A stretch of DNA of 64,000 nucleotides, from contig NC_046306.1 in assembly GCF_004115265.2 (NCBI RefSeq), positions 12,475,324 to 12,539,323 on the forward strand, given 5' to 3'. The notes beneath the pieces were generated by a model that saw only the letters and a program-made list of their open reading frames with translations, did no database searches and was not told where the DNA came from. Below are positions 11,401-23,204 of the stretch, in pieces. Every line of letters begins with the position of its first letter. Within the stretch, counting starts at the first letter, position 1. The translations under genes and the position numbers were made by a program. Source of the stretch: Rhinolophus ferrumequinum (lineage: Eukaryota > Chordata > Mammalia > Chiroptera > Rhinolophidae).

Positions 11401-12102
11401 CCATCTGAGCCGCACTCCTGCGTACAATTCAGGTCCTCCTTTAGCTCTGGACAAACGCCCGTTTTCTCCACTCCTGTGCCTGGGAGCGGAGGCAGAGGGC
11501 CGTCAGTGGGGGACCAGAGCCCCGGTCCCAGAGGATGCCCACCTCCTGCTCCCAGGACCCCCAATCTCAAGCTTCAATGAATTCTGTCTCTAGGCGTCCC
11601 CCCTTCCAGCTTCCCACTTTCAGGCCAGCAGTCCCTGACACCTGGGAGTACAGGAGGTACCGACCCTTTGGCCTCAGAGCCCTCTATCCTTAGGGGACCC
11701 CCCACCCTGGCACAGCTGACAGTCTAGGAGTTACCGATGTCTAAGCAGAGAGTCCCCCCTCGGGCCACTGAGTCTCCAACTTCAGCACAAAGACTCCCCC
11801 AAATTTCAGTCTTCAGTGGTTTCCTTGCCCCCGGCAATTTGGACCCCACACCCTAAGCTCCAAGGGTCACCACCTTTAGCCACCAGGGATCCAAACAGTT
11901 TAGTCATTAGTCTCCCCCACTTCAACCCCAAGAATCCTCATTTCTCCGGCCAGCAGAAAGGCTACACCTCCGCCCGGCTCCGTCCTGGCGCTCCTGGCCC
12001 GGCCCTCTCCCTGCCCCACTCACTTGTGACCGGGGGGAAGCCGAGCAACAGCAGGCCGAGGAGGAGGGCGGCGACCAGCAGACCAACGCGGCAGGCAGGC
12101 AT
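8458..12102 (-). CDS. WFDC2: WFDC2 (HE4), secreted protein with two WAP four-disulfide-core domains
   Basis: Coding exons are 12102-12024, 11479-11336 and 8609-8458, all bounded by GT/AG and all with phase-1 junctions. Together they give 375 nt, or 124 residues, the same length as human HE4. Residues 1 to about 27 are a signal peptide (MPACRVGLL start, leucine-rich core). Exon 2 encodes the first WAP domain from [12 protein letters not shown], with eight cysteines and an NCT glycosylation sequon. Exon 3 encodes the second WAP domain from EKQGSCPQ, also with eight cysteines, ending SCVTPIF. The start is the ATG that opens the signal peptide, just downstream of a TATA-like promoter. Members of this family are small secreted proteins related to serine-protease inhibitors such as SLPI and elafin; HE4 is made in epididymis and airway epithelium, and its inhibitory role is not settled. 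The stop codon lies one base before the exon 3 donor, as in human. The neighbour order agrees with human WFDC2 next to PIGT. Confidence 0.97.
8985..9250 (-). repeat. MIR SINE
   Basis: Reverse MIR pattern: TTCTATGTGTCAGGCATTA, TTAACTCATCTAACC, then GAGGAAACTTAGGCACC and GTAATTTGCCTAAGG. Confidence 0.8.
9400..9427 (+). repeat. (CA)n microsatellite
   Basis: A short CA run in WFDC2 intron 2. A second TC/CA simple tract follows at about 9620-9662. Confidence 0.85.
9895..10075 (-). repeat. MIR SINE
   Basis: Reverse MIR pattern with GAGGCTCAGAGAGGTACAG, GACTGGCTCAGAATCACAC and AACTAGCAGATGGCAGAAC. Confidence 0.75.
10080..11330. other. WFDC2 intron 2, remainder
   Basis: GC-rich intronic sequence. 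Several overlapping frames are open on both strands, but no splice-bounded exon or domain is evident. Confidence 0.45.
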
Positions 12103-12122
12103 GGTGCTGCGCCCGGCGGGGT

Positions 12123-12165
12123 GCAGGTGAGAGCCGCCGCCGCCGGGATGGGATTTAACCGCGCG
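12123..12165 (-). promoter_or_regulatory. WFDC2: WFDC2 core promoter
   Basis: A TATA-like TTAAAT sits at about 12158-12153 on the minus strand. It is roughly 30 bp upstream of the TGCACCCCGCC sequence where the human mRNA begins, and just upstream of the ATG at 12102. The surrounding 150 bp are GC-rich with many CpGs. The start site is inferred from resemblance to human. Confidence 0.6.
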
Positions 12166-12989
12166 CGCGGGGGGCGTGGGGGAGGGGCGGGGCCGAGCCT
12201 GCGGGCATCGCGGGCGGCCTGCCACCTCCTGCCGTTTCACAATCCTCTGGGATCAGGTGTCACTCCTGGCCCCGGTGGGAACCAGGAACCTAATCATCTT
12301 CCAGGCGGCGCAGCTCAACCAGCTGCAGCCGGACCCTAGTCCCCTCGCCTCTCTCCTCCTCCCTCCTGGGGCCTGAGGGCAGGGCCACCGGAGAGGATCA
12401 GGTCCACGACTCCTGGGTCTCTATTCCAAGACTCTGAGCCCCCCCCCCCCACGCCGGTCCACAGAGAGGCGACAGAGCCTGGGGGTTAAGGGGTTGGATT
12501 TGGGGTCGGATCATCTGGGATCCCTCTTTAGGGATTAATGATGGAGGTGTAGTGTAGTGATAAAGAGCACATGCTAGGGGCTAGACAAAAAGCAGTGGTT
12601 ATGACTAAATGAACCCATTTCACACAAGAAATGGCCCATGAAGGTGAAACACCTATTAACAGTCATTTTGGGTGTGTGTGTCTCTCTTCGTCTCTTTTCC
12701 ACACCCTCCCTCTCTCAGCAATGGCTGTGTGCCAGGTTCTGTGCTCTTTGTATCCTGGATATTTGTGGCAAACCTATGAATAATTGCTGTCATCATCAGC
12801 TGTATAGGACAGATGGACTGGATGTTCTGAGGTTTAGACCCCGCCCCCTCAAGGGCCCATGTAAAGCTACAGAGACAAGGTTTTGAACCCACGTCTCCTT
12901 CCCCCCCAAGCCTTTGTTTTTCCATTCCAGCCTAAATATTCGCTAGGTGCCTACTATGTGACACATAGAAGACAAGACACTTGGTTTAG

Positions 12990-13150
12990 AGAAAGTCATC
13001 ACAGGAGCCTTCCAGCACTGGCCTTGCGGTGACAGGGTCTGGGTTTGACTCCCACCTCTAGTCAAGGAGGAACTTTGAATGAATCACTTCTCTGTTCTGA
13101 GCAGCAATTTTGTCGTCTACAGAGATGATGATAATACCAGAATTCAACAA
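12990..13150 (+). repeat. MIR SINE
   Basis: Forward MIR pattern (GGGTTTGACTCCCACCTC, AATCACTTCTCTGTTCTGAG, TCTACAGAGATGATGATAAT). The rest of 12,200-14,040 shows no recognised feature. Confidence 0.55.
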
Positions 13151-14037
13151 GAACACGAATTGTAATGTTCCTGCCATGAGATAGCTGTGTACTCATTGGG
13201 GGCTAGGTCCACGTCGTTGCCACAGGAACCCAGCCCTGACACATAACGGATAAATGGTGTCTAGTGTTACTAAGGAGACTGATAAGTATATACCAAGCTT
13301 TCGAATCCAGGCTGGCAAATGCCACAACAGAGTTACCCAGGCAGTTAGACAAGAAGTACCTTCAAACATCCTTCCTGCTCCAACAGTCTGAGATTCTGTA
13401 AGCCCCAGGAGATCTTTGCAGCTGAAGGTTAGAGAGGGTCTGGGGCAGTGAACATTGGGATGACAGGTGAGTAGAGCTCCTCTCCAGCCACTGTCCCCAC
13501 AGATGGATCCTGTAAAAGAGGCTGAGATTGCCTCCTCCAACTTCCCATGCCCAGTCAGGGGACTGGAGACATGCCGTTGTTGGGAGAGGCCAGGACTATT
13601 TACTCTGAGCTCAGAGAAGTCAACAGCAATGAGGCAGGAGCCAGGTGGGGGCACAACACTGGGCGCTCTCCTGAAACTCAGTCTAGGGCACGCAGAGGAC
13701 ACTTCGGTGAGCAGCCGGTTTTAGCCTGTCGTCTCAGCTGGCTACTGGACATTCCGCCTTGGGCACTGCTGCCCACAGCTTTCTTCCGGGTCCTACCCCA
13801 CTCCGTAGGCCAGGAAACTGCCCGGCCTCACCTCTCCTTAGCCTCAAGAACTCCCCTGCTGATTGGCTACCTTTTACAGGAATGAGGATTAGGCTGAGGC
13901 TGAGGGTGGGGCAAAGGATGGAGGAAAAAGTTTCATGGGTCAGTGGCCCGTAGCATGCAAAAGATGTTTTGCTTTTGTGATGCTGGGCTTTGTGCTAGGG
14001 ACACTTATATATTTTCTCTTCTACAAAAAAGTAAAAA

Positions 14038-14215
14038 GGACAAAGGCTTTAGAAACAAATACGTTCAGGTCCAAATCAGGGGCTGGCCACTTCCTGGCTA
14101 TGTGACTTAGAGCAACACTTCACTTTCTGAACCTATTTCTTCTTCCATAAAAGAGGCATCATCATAACTTTTGTAGGACTATTTTAAGGATTAAAGGGAA
14201 AAAGCATACACCAGA
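14038..14215 (+). repeat. MIR SINE
   Basis: Forward MIR core: CCACTTCCTGGCTATGTGAC, then TTCTTCTTCCATAAAAGAGG and a GGATTAAAGG tail. Confidence 0.7.
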
Positions 14216-14482
14216 GATTGCAAATCTGGCTAAAACATATATGTTGTTAGCCCACACAGTACATTTTTAAATTTTGAATTTGTTGCCAAGACATAAAAGG
14301 GGGAGATTTCACATAAAAATAAATGTCTAGCTTCACTTGGAAAAAGTAAAAGCTCTGGCAGCACAGTCCTGCAGTTCTACGTGGCAGCAGTGGGTCTCAA
14401 ATGTAAGCGGGCATCAGAATCACCTAGAGAACTTGTTAAAACAGATTTCAAGATCTCTACCCCCAGAGTTTTGATTCAGTAG

Positions 14483-15437
14483 TGAGAAATAGAGTGAAGA
14501 AATAAAATGGAGTCACTATAGTCAAGCTGCCAAATTACTAAAATCAAGTAGATTGCGGTAGGAGGAAACAATTCTGTTCTTGTTTTAACTAGCCTGGGAA
14601 CTTAAACTTTTGAACCTTCCAGTCCTGCGTCAATACCTGAACGCACACCAGACCTCCAAATAACCCTCTGATGACCCCCCGAAGGACTCATGGACCCAGA
14701 CCACCTGACATCCATTATCCAGATCACTGGATAGGACCAGGCCTCCTATAGCGCATCCTCCAGGCCACCTGACCTCTGACTGAAAACCATCCTGGATCAG
14801 TCTAAGAATGAAGGACTGATTTTTCTCAAGAATGTACTTTTTACTGTAAGAACTCTTTAACTTTTCTTTCTTCTTTGGAACACTTCTGGCTTTTTGCCTA
14901 GTTATGTTTCCAGTTTGCAAAGCCTAAGACCCTTTGTGGGGACAGAGCCAGGAGTGCAGTTTCCAGGCTCTTAGCCTAACATGGAAAGGTGCTGGCTCAG
15001 GTAGTAAAGGGCCATCAACTGTGATTGGATGGCCATCAGCTGTGGCTAGTTGGCCGTCAGCTATAACCAGTGAGCCATTGGCCACTAATATAACTGCAGT
15101 GGCTACGCTAGGAGAAAATGGGGACCAGCAAGAAGATGGTGGCTGAGCTAGCAAGAGCAGATTGCAGCTAGCACGCACGGAGTGTGGCGGAGTGTGGATT
15201 GCGGATTCTGTGGCTCCTGCTTCCTGTGTCTTTAACGCAGCCGCCAACGAGACTGTAGTGAGATGACTCCCCTATCTATGGCTCCGTGGGTGTTCCTTTT
15301 TGGCCTCACCATGTCCTGCGTCCTTATGTGGGGAGCGGGACCAGAGACCCCGCCTGACACCCTGCATGACACCCTTGAATAAATCCTATCATTTATTTCG
15401 AGCACAGCTTCCAGACACTTTCTGAGTTCATGCCACA
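14483..15437 (+). mobile_element. Solo ERV LTR (family 2) containing a second LTR
   Basis: The outer LTR runs from TGAGAAATAGAGTGAAG to GAGTTCATGCCACA. It is related to the copy at 28152 through GAAATAAAATGGAGTCACTA and AAGAATGTACTTTTTACTGT. It is interrupted by the family 1 LTR at 14935-15371. It landed inside the MER5A-like element and so is younger than that. Fossil. Confidence 0.75.
14935..15371 (-). mobile_element. Solo ERV LTR (family 1) nested in the family 2 LTR
   Basis: A reverse-oriented family 1 LTR from TGTGGGGACAGAGCC to GCATGACA, flanked by the 5-bp direct repeat CCCTT (14930-14934, 15372-15376). It is the youngest of the three nested insertions. Fossil solo LTR. Confidence 0.85.
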
Positions 15438-15707
15438 GGTGGAACCTGAGAATTTGCATTTTAACAGGTTTCCAGGTGCTGCTGATTCTGATGGTCAAGG
15501 GACTACACTTTGAAAACCATTGACTAGAGCCAAGTAGATCGGCTCTCATCTTATGAGGGATAATGCTTTCCAGTTTCCCAGAATGCCCACCATTCCTTAT
15601 TGTCTAACATGCCCCAACCCCCCTCTAACTCCTTCCGTTCACATTACTTGCCTAGCTTGGAAGGCGTTTACAATTGTGACCTCTAGGGTGGTTGCATAGT
15701 AAGTGTT

Positions 15708-15860
15708 CAGTAAAAGGTAGCTAGTATTTACTTAACAATGCATGAACGAAGTATTATTATTCCCATTTTACAGATGAAGAAACTAAAATTCAGTTAGACA
15801 AAGTGACTTATTGGAGGAAACACAGTCAGTGAACCAGAAGGAAGAAATTTGCCCAAACCT
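15708..15860 (-). repeat. MIR SINE
   Basis: Reverse MIR pattern: TTATTATTCCCATTTTACAG, ATGAAGAAACT, then a degraded tail. Confidence 0.65.
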
Positions 15861-15890
15861 TTTAATCATGTGGTTCCAGTGATTCAGTGC

Positions 15891-15892
<2 letters not shown>

Positions 15893-15926
<34 letters not shown>

Positions 15927-15960
15927 ACACACACAACACACACACACACATACACACACC
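15893..15960 (+). repeat. (CA)n microsatellite
   Basis: A CA dinucleotide run with a few interruptions. The following 15,960-16,850 shows nothing recognised. Confidence 0.9.
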
Positions 15961-16859
15961 TATCTGAGGTTAGCACAGATGATGCATCAAAAATTTTGGA
16001 CATGACTTCATGAGCATACAATAATAATCAGGGAAGAAAAGAAAAGAAATAGGAGAGAAGGACACGTTTACAATGGGAGGTGATATTAGTCAGATGTAGA
16101 CATGCCCACTCTAAGGTGACCACAAACAAGTTAACTTTGAAGATTTCGGAAATTCCCAGGAACCGTGTTTCTTTAAAGAGACAATGGGGCCTTGTTTTCT
16201 TGGACTGTTGGACCCACATAAACTTCCTTCACTCCACGGAAAACTCTCTCTGAGTATATTGGCTATTTTGTTGTTTTGTTACCTAGGATCCATTTGTCCT
16301 TTTTCTGATAACAGTACCTTGATTTTGCTTTGGGAATGACTCTTCCTCCACCCAGGACAGGTGGGGTGGGGGTGGGGGCCTGCCCATCAAAGTGCCTGTC
16401 CTACCACCATCAAAGAGTGGCCAGACAATTTCCCTGGATTTTTTTTACCTTGAGCAATGAATAACAAAAGACCTGCAAATGTATGGAGCTCATTCAGAGG
16501 AGCCCTGGGAAGACTTCAGTTCTGCCTTGTTTCCCATCCTTTCCAAGCTGGCTTCTTTTACCCTTCCCTTCAGTTCTACTGGTTGCAAGCAGAAGAATCC
16601 AACTAGGGATAACTTAAGAGAACTGTTAGGAAGGGAGAATGGATACCCACCATAGGCTCATACCATTCTCTTGGTTATTCCTTAACATGCTTTTCTCATC
16701 TCAGTAAATGGCAACTTGATTTTCCCAGGGGCTCAAGCCAAAAGCCTTATAGTCAAAACCTGCCTCTTTCATAACCCATAGAAATCTATCAGCAAACCCT
16801 GTTGACTAGCCGCAAATATATAAATACTTCCAGAATCCTCTTCTCACCATTTCCACTGT

Positions 16860-17186
16860 TCTTGCCTGGTCCAAGTATTATCATGGTGGCCCCCCTTCTA
16901 TCCATTCTCCACATGCAGCCACATATGGGTGATCCAGGGGACAACCCCAACTAAGCTCCCAGCCAACAGCCAGCTCCAACTGCTAGTCTTGCGAGGGAGC
17001 CATCGTGGATGTCTAGCCCAATCGAGCCGTCAGGCAACTTGCAGCCTCAGCCACCATCTGACACCAACCTCATACAGAACCCAAGGAAGAACCACCCAGC
17101 TGATCCAAGTCAACCCATAGGACCACAAGAGTTAATAATAAATTGTTTTAAGCCACTAGTTTTTTGGGGGGTTCATTATACACAAT
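16860..17186 (+). mobile_element. MaLR-type LTR 3' part (MLT/MST kin)
   Basis: The tail GAGTTAATAATAAATTG, then TTTAAGCCACTAG and TTTTGGGGGGTTC, is typical of MaLR LTR ends. An old mammalian LTR fossil, truncated at its left side. Its boundary is approximate. Confidence 0.55.
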
Positions 17187-17188
17187 AC

Positions 17189-17331
17189 CGTGTTTCCCTG
17201 AAAATAAGACCTAACCGGAAAATAAGCTCTAGCATGATTTTTCGTGATGCTCATAATAAAAAATAAGCCCTAATGCGTCTTTTGGGGCAAAAATTAATAT
17301 AAGACCCGGTCTTATATTCAGGGAAATACGG
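17189..17331 (+). mobile_element. Palindromic MITE, short copy (143 bp)
   Basis: Terminal inverted repeats CCGTGTTTCCCTGAAAATAA and TTCAGGGAAATACGG are flanked by TA on both sides (17187-17188, 17332-17333). The interior has ATTAATATAAGACCCGGTCT. It shares termini with the copies at 44028 and 63136. TA duplication suggests a Tc1/mariner-like origin; I cannot name the subfamily. Confidence 0.8.
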
Positions 17332-17334
17332 TAG

Positions 17335-18340
17335 ATCACCAGCACAGTGGTAAACCAGATGAATAAGGAATCTGCTCATACTCTCTAGTGAAGAAAATAA
17401 ACAAGTAAATTAGTAAATGGAAAATATCATTGCAGATATGGATAAATGCTATTGAAAAATAAAAGCAAGGTTATGTGATTGTAAGTCAGGGGTGGGGGAA
17501 CCAGGGACATGCTCTTTGAAGAGGTGACATTTAAACTGAGACTATGTAAGATCTATCCATACAATCATCTGGGGGCTGAATACTTAAAAAAAAAAAAAAG
17601 AGGTTAAAGCTCTTGACATAGTCACCTTTGTATGGGGGACAGTCCTTTTTCACGCACCTAGACCTTTTCAGAAGTGGTGGAAATTGGCAACGAGGGTACA
17701 TTTGTCGCATCCGAGATAAAACGCAGAAAATTAGGTAGTTGCACTTTATAAATGGTTAGATGAAACTGTTCAAGCCATTTTTATAGTTGTGATGCACAAA
17801 ATAACTTAAATAAGGGCTTCTACAAATATTGCTTCTGTAAAATGTGTATAGTTTGCTGCCCATTTATGAGTAAAAATGAGTATCATCCGTGTTAAGGAAG
17901 GGAGTGTGTGTAGGTTCAGATGGAAGTGGCACTTCCTCCTGCTGCCACCAGAGGGCAGGCAGTGCTTCCTTCAAGAGGGCTTCCTAAAGTCTGAAGAAGG
18001 GGTATCTTTAATCCCAAAGAAAACCCACAGTATCTCCCACCACATGTGCATGCTCTTGAGAGACCAGAGGGTCAAATAAAGGGCAAGGTGGGGTGGGCAC
18101 AAGATTGGACCCGGGTGAGGCCTATCGTTGAAACAAGAGGGGATTAGGTTACCCCTGAGGAAGACTGTGACCCATTTGGAGGAGAGATTGTGGCACTCCT
18201 TGGGCGCTTGGAGGGACTTTTCAGGAGTAGATGGCAGGGAGGTAACACTACAAAAAAAAAAAAGTTATTTGTTCCTTTCTTTAAAGCAGTAGACAGCACA
18301 TTTAAAAAGCAGTCAGGAGCCAAAGGAAACTAAAAATCTA
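17335..18340. other. Intergenic, nothing specific recognised
   Basis: Contains poly-A runs (17584-17599, about 18251-18262). A short stretch, GAAGAGGTGACATTTAAACT, resembles a common old mammalian repeat. No gene evidence. Confidence 0.4.
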
Positions 18341-18590
18341 TGTGCTTTTGATAAGTTGCTTTGATGTATGCTGTTCAAAGCACTTCAGCACCATAATCAA
18401 CGTAGTTCTCAAAAATACCCAAACCCATGAATGTCTTAAGGCAGATACCATCACCCTATTTCACAAAGAAGGAAACTGCAGCTCAGAAAGGTGAAGCGAC
18501 TTGCTCAAGGTCACACAGCAACATCAAGAGCTACTGAAGCCAAACTTTTCTCATTAGTACCAAGTCCTTTTCCATTGCATTATTATTAAT
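18340..18590 (-). repeat. MIR SINE
   Basis: Reverse MIR pattern: AAAGAAGGAAACTGCAGCTC, GAAGCGACTTGCTCAAGGTC, ACACAGCAACA. Confidence 0.7.
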
Positions 18591-18655
18591 TTATAATTAT
18601 TAATAATAATTAAATAACTTACTTATTGTTATTTATTATTATTACTGTTATCAAA
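18583..18655 (+). repeat. (ATT)n AT-rich simple repeat
   Basis: Degenerate TTATTAATT repeats directly downstream of a MIR. Another reverse MIR-like piece follows at about 18650-18750. Confidence 0.8.
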
Positions 18656-19304
18656 GCTACCACTCATTGAGGTGTCACTCTACCAAGCACTTGTACAAAG
18701 CATTTCACAAACATATCATTCTAATGCTCACTGTAATGCTATGAGATTGATATGAGAAAGAGAAAAGCAGCCCCTGACTTCTGGGAGCTGACCTGGAATG
18801 CACAGTCGGCCTTTGATGATCTCCTAATGAGCATAAACAATTTCACAGAACATCCAAATCAGACAAAGCCATTCTGTGCCCACGGCGGATCAAGACAAAA
18901 ACATGACACTTATCGTTGAACACAGACAAAACATGAGATTATACAAGCCACAGAAATGACCAGCACGTCCCTATCCTGGCTAATATGAGTGACTGCTGTT
19001 TCTTCACTAACTACAGCTTTAACCTCTATCTAGTTTCCTTTCTTATAGTTAAAATTAAGGTCCCCCGTCATAGAACTGCCCCACTTCTCAACAGCATCCA
19101 ATCCAGAGCAAAGCCAGCTTCCTTAAACCCTCTCCCAAATCACCAAACACATGCCCAAGTCTTATAAGTCTTTCCTAACAGCCTTTCAATGAGACCCCAT
19201 CTGGGTCCCCAAGGTATGCATTCTCCTTGCTGCAGTGAGTAATAAACCCAACTCCTTAAACTAGGAACAGGAGTTTCTAGTTTCTAGCGGTCTATGGCTG
19301 GAGA

Positions 19305-19425
19305 CGCTAACAGGTATAGTCATTATCCTTATTTTATAAATAAGGAAAGTGAAACTCAGAGAGTCGAGAAATTTGCACAAGACTGCAAGGTAGTGAGTGC
19401 CAGAACCTCTATGTTCTCATTTTTT
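19305..19425 (-). repeat. MIR SINE
   Basis: Reverse MIR: TTATCCTTATTTTATAAATA, GGAAAGTGAAACTCAGAGAG, AAATTTGCACAAGACTGCA. The intergenic stretch 19,430-20,730 holds nothing else recognised. Confidence 0.65.
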
Positions 19426-20739
19426 CATGATTCCTGCTCTTTGAGCACTCTACGCCTCAATTTCCTCATGTGTAGTGAGACAACTAGATTCTGCTCTCCA
19501 AATTTCCCTCCAGCGACCATCTTTCCAGAGGCAGGGGCATAAAAACATTGTCAAAGGGGCTCCACTTGGGATCTCTGGACCTCCCTTTGGCTGGGGACCC
19601 ACTAGATTCTGAACAAGTCATTCCCACAATGCCTTGCAGCTGGGAAGGTCTAATAACCAACTTGAAAAGTGGTGCATCCTGGGAAATACCTCCATGAGCC
19701 TAGGACCCCTGCCCGCCACCCATCTCCTCCTCTCTCCTCTCAGCCATCCTCCTTCATGTGTTCATATTTCTGCATTATCTGATTGCTACAGCTCTTGGCC
19801 AACTGGGGGAGGCACATCGGGAGGGTAACTTGGGAGCTTTAGCCTTCTGAGAATCCTCCTGTTCTTCCACTAACCGCTCTCCTTCAGCCCAGTCAGAGGA
19901 CATCCTTGCAGCCTCTGCGTAAATTGTAGGGAGTGAAAAGAGGAATTCCCCTAACTTTCAACCCTGAGAATCTGAAAGTTGGTGGCTGGGACTTAGTAAA
20001 ATGTTGCACAGGAACCTAAAGACACTTTGTGGGAGGGGCACTTTTTTGATTGCCATCTCCTCCTCTTTGCAGAATTGTTTTAGGACAAAGAGAGCACACT
20101 TGGTTAGTGGGTTTCTTGGGAACAGAGTCAGGACCAATGTGGAAAGCAGATGAAGGGGGTGAGGAGGACACTTATTGGGATTGGTCAATGACAAAAAACG
20201 GTTCTAAAGATGAGTGCTGCCAGCTGGCACCAGCTGCCCAACACCGGCAGCTCCCTATAGAGGGAAATACAGAAGCTGAGGCTGGTTGACTAGCTGCCTT
20301 CTATGAAATTGGAGGATTTCATTATTCAAGAGCCTTCCCCAATTTTTCTTCCAACACCAACGCGCTGCCCCATCCCAACACCCACATGCTGTGTCGCTCA
20401 CCTCTGGTAGGTCTTTCTTAGAGATGATAAAGGTAGCTGGCTCACTGCCCTCACGAACTAGGACTAGCAGGATGGAGCAGGATAAGGTTTCTCATGCAAA
20501 TGAGGTGGTTCCTCCATCTCTCCTAGGTAACTCCCCTTCCTCTACTCTCCACGAAGGAAGGGGTCTCCCCAGTTCATCTGGATTCAGGGTTGGGTGGACT
20601 TTGAGGAAAAGTTGGGGTCCCCTCATCACGCTCAGCAGCTACTTGGAAACCTATACAGACTTCAGCATCCTTGTGGTGAGGTGGGAAATGGATGGAATTA
20701 GAATCTTTTTTAATCCTCTCCACATCTTTGTCATGCCCA

Positions 20740-20965
20740 AAAGCTCACTTGCCCCCACCCCTTCTTTCTACCTGACAGAATCCAACTCACCCTTTAAAAC
20801 TCAGCTCAGACATGACCTCTTCTGGGAGGTCAGCCTTGACTTCTTCAGCTGAGACCCAGGGTCTCCATATCCCTCCCACAGCACATATGTTGCTGAAATG
20901 CTATGCCTCTGTCTCCCACACTGGGTGGGGAACTCTTTGAAGGCAAAGCCTGTCCTGGTCTGGTG
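20740..20965 (+). repeat. L2 LINE fragment
   Basis: L2-like: AACTCAGCTCAGACATGACC, TCTTCTGGGAGGTCAGCC, then CTGGGTGGGGAACTCTTTGA. Confidence 0.65.
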
Positions 20966-21479
20966 GTCTCCCAAGTGGGATGCACTGAGCTACCAGAAGA
21001 AAATATCAAGGAACGTCTACATATTTGTTTCTAGCTACCCTTTATTAAACTTGATATTATCAAACACTTGTACGTGGTAGTACAACAGTGTGCATACAAT
21101 TACAAATAATTATAAAAATGGGAGTTGCACACTCAGAATCATTTTACCGATATGGCTGTGAATAGTCAAATAAATTTGGAGGCTGCTGTTTTGGTCATTA
21201 CTCGTTCCCTGATGCCTGTCACAAAACAGGTTTCAATACATGAGAGAATGAATGAATGAGTGACGTTGCCTGGGTTTAGTTTACTAAACTGATCATGCAT
21301 TACCTGCATGACTGTGGGGAAGATACTCCCTTATTAGGCCCCAAGAGCCACACCTGTGAAGTAGAGAGTTTGGATCAGATTCTCTCCCACATACCTTCCA
21401 ACATTGTTTCTAAGTGGCATAGGAGTCCCTCGTTGTCCAGTAGGGGACCGTATCATTTAGTCAGTAATAATCCTAGCAA

Positions 21480-21625
21480 ATGTTTGAGTTGCATGGATTA
21501 CATGGCCTAAGGGCTCAGCATGTATGAATTCATTGATCCTCACAACCCCATGTAGTGGGAAGACAGGCACAGAGAGGTTAACTAACTTGTTCAAAACCGC
21601 ATAAATAGCGTGGCAGTTGTGTGCC
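21480..21625 (-). repeat. MIR SINE
   Basis: Reverse MIR-like: TTCATTGATCCTCACAACCC, then GGCACAGAGAGGTTAACTAA and CTTGTTCAAAACC. Confidence 0.55.
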
Positions 21626-21694
21626 CTACCCTTCCCCCTGGGAGCTACACATCCCATGTTGCTGGTTGACTTCCAGCTGCCAGTACAGCACCCT

Positions 21695-21900
21695 CTTATC
21701 TGCAATTTTCCTTTCCACAGTTTCAGTTAACACTCCCAAATAGTATTAAATGGAAAATTCCAGAAATAAACAATTCCTAAGTTTTCAATTGCACACCGTT
21801 CTGAGTAGCTCACTTCATCTCATCACGTAGGCATTGTATCATCTCACAGCATCACAAGAAGAGGAACGATGAGTACAGCCCAACATGGTATTTTGAGAGA
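21695..21900 (+). mobile_element. Tigger (pogo-type) DNA transposon end fragment
   Basis: TTATCTGCAATTTTCC, TTTCCACAGTTTCAGTTA, then ATTAAATGGAAAATTCCAGA and AATAAACAATTCCTAAG follow the 5' terminal region of Tigger elements. There is no transposase frame, and 21,900-22,320 is unassigned. Confidence 0.7.
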
Positions 21901-22319
21901 GAGATTGAGACGTATTCACAACCACTGGGGGTCCTGGGACATATGCCCTCAGACCAGGGCACAGAGCAAGCCAGAGTCCTCAATCAATGAATGACAGGAT
22001 GTTGGTGTGTAAACACCCTCTTACTGCTGGGGGAGATAATAGTAAGAAAGTTCTCTACCCCACCTGCCCACATCCCCTGGGGACTATGTGGTGGGCTTGA
22101 TGACTCAATGTTTGTAGGCTGCCTTTCCTTCCCTTTCTCACCCGCCCCGACCTTATCTAATAAGCTACTTGCCCTGTACTCCTCGGGAACCCCAAATTAA
22201 GCCCGACCCAGGATTTGGACCCTTGCAGCTTGGTTAGAGAGTCTAGGTTCTTCCTCCATCCAAAGGACAACGGTTTGGGGTCAGATCACCCCGGTTTCTA
22301 CCATTTATATGCTCTTATA

Positions 22320-22690
22320 GGTTGATCTGTGTCTCCCCCAGAAAAAGATATCTTGGAGTTTTAAAATGGGACTTTATTTAACAATTGGGTCTTTATAGAG
22401 GTGATCCAGTTAAGATGAAGTCATGAAGCTGGGCCCTAATCCAACATGACTGATGGCCTTATGTAAAAGGGAAGTTAGGACACAGACAGGAGAAATGCAA
22501 GTGAAGACTGGACTTCTGCTGCCACAAACCAAGGACTTTCCAGGAGGTAGGAGAGTGTCCTGGGACAAACCCTTCTTCAGTGCCTTCAGAGGGAACATGG
22601 CCCTGCTGTCTCCTTGATGTCAGACTGGTAGCCTCCAGAACTGTAAGAGAATAAATATCTGTCGTTTACTGTTACAGCAGCCCCAGGACA
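22320..22690 (+). mobile_element. MaLR LTR (MLT1/MST type)
   Basis: GGGCCCTAATCCAACATGAC, GGCCTTATGTAAAAGG, then GTAGCCTCCAGAACTGTAAG and AGAATAAATATCTGTCG are the classic MaLR LTR blocks in order. Old mammalian fossil. Confidence 0.85.
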
Positions 22691-23204
22691 CAAATATGCC
22701 AGTAGTGTGACATCTCCGTGCTTCCATTGCCTCCCTCGCAGATTCTTAGGATGATTCAAGAAATAATGCTTGTAAAATGCTAAGCATGGAGCCCGGTACA
22801 CAGAAGGTGCTCACTAAATGGGTGGTTGCTATGTTGTAACTGAAATAGCAAGTCCCTTCCCTCCCACAAACAACCTCAGGGAAGGGGCTCCTTGGACAAG
22901 GGGACAATTAAGCCTCATGCTCCTTCTTTTCTCCTTCTGAGAGTCCAGGAGAACAACCTGCCCTAACCTTTGACCTGGCTTAAAAGTAAAGAACAAAGAC
23001 TTTAAGGTTGAAATCTCAGTCCAGGTTTTTGTGTAGCTGGGTGGGGGAGGGGACATAAAGAGTTAGATGACCCCCTAATGGGTTTGCTTCCTACACCTGG
23101 TGGGGCCCCCTCTGAAGGGGGGGAAGTACCCACTGCTTGGCAGAATAGAATAATGTGAAATGCCACCATTTTTACAGACTGTATGGACAGGACATGGATT
23201 CTTA

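Larger units (their letters stand above)
14388..15522 (+). mobile_element. MER5A-like hAT-Charlie MITE, split by nested LTRs
   Basis: The left part 14388-14482 (CAGTGGGTCTCAAATG to GATTCAGTAG) and right part 15438-15522 (GGTGGAACCTGAGAATTTGC to TTTGAAAACCATTG) are the two halves of one MER5A-like element. They are separated by the LTR at 14483-15437. The terminal CAGTGG...CCATTG inverted repeats fit. Confidence 0.75.

Noticed and set aside
10624-11580. Open frames of about 150-164 codons on both strands in WFDC2 intron 2 and exon 2
   Set aside because: GC-rich intron composition. The only part with a recognisable domain is the spliced WAP exon 11479-11336, already included in WFDC2.
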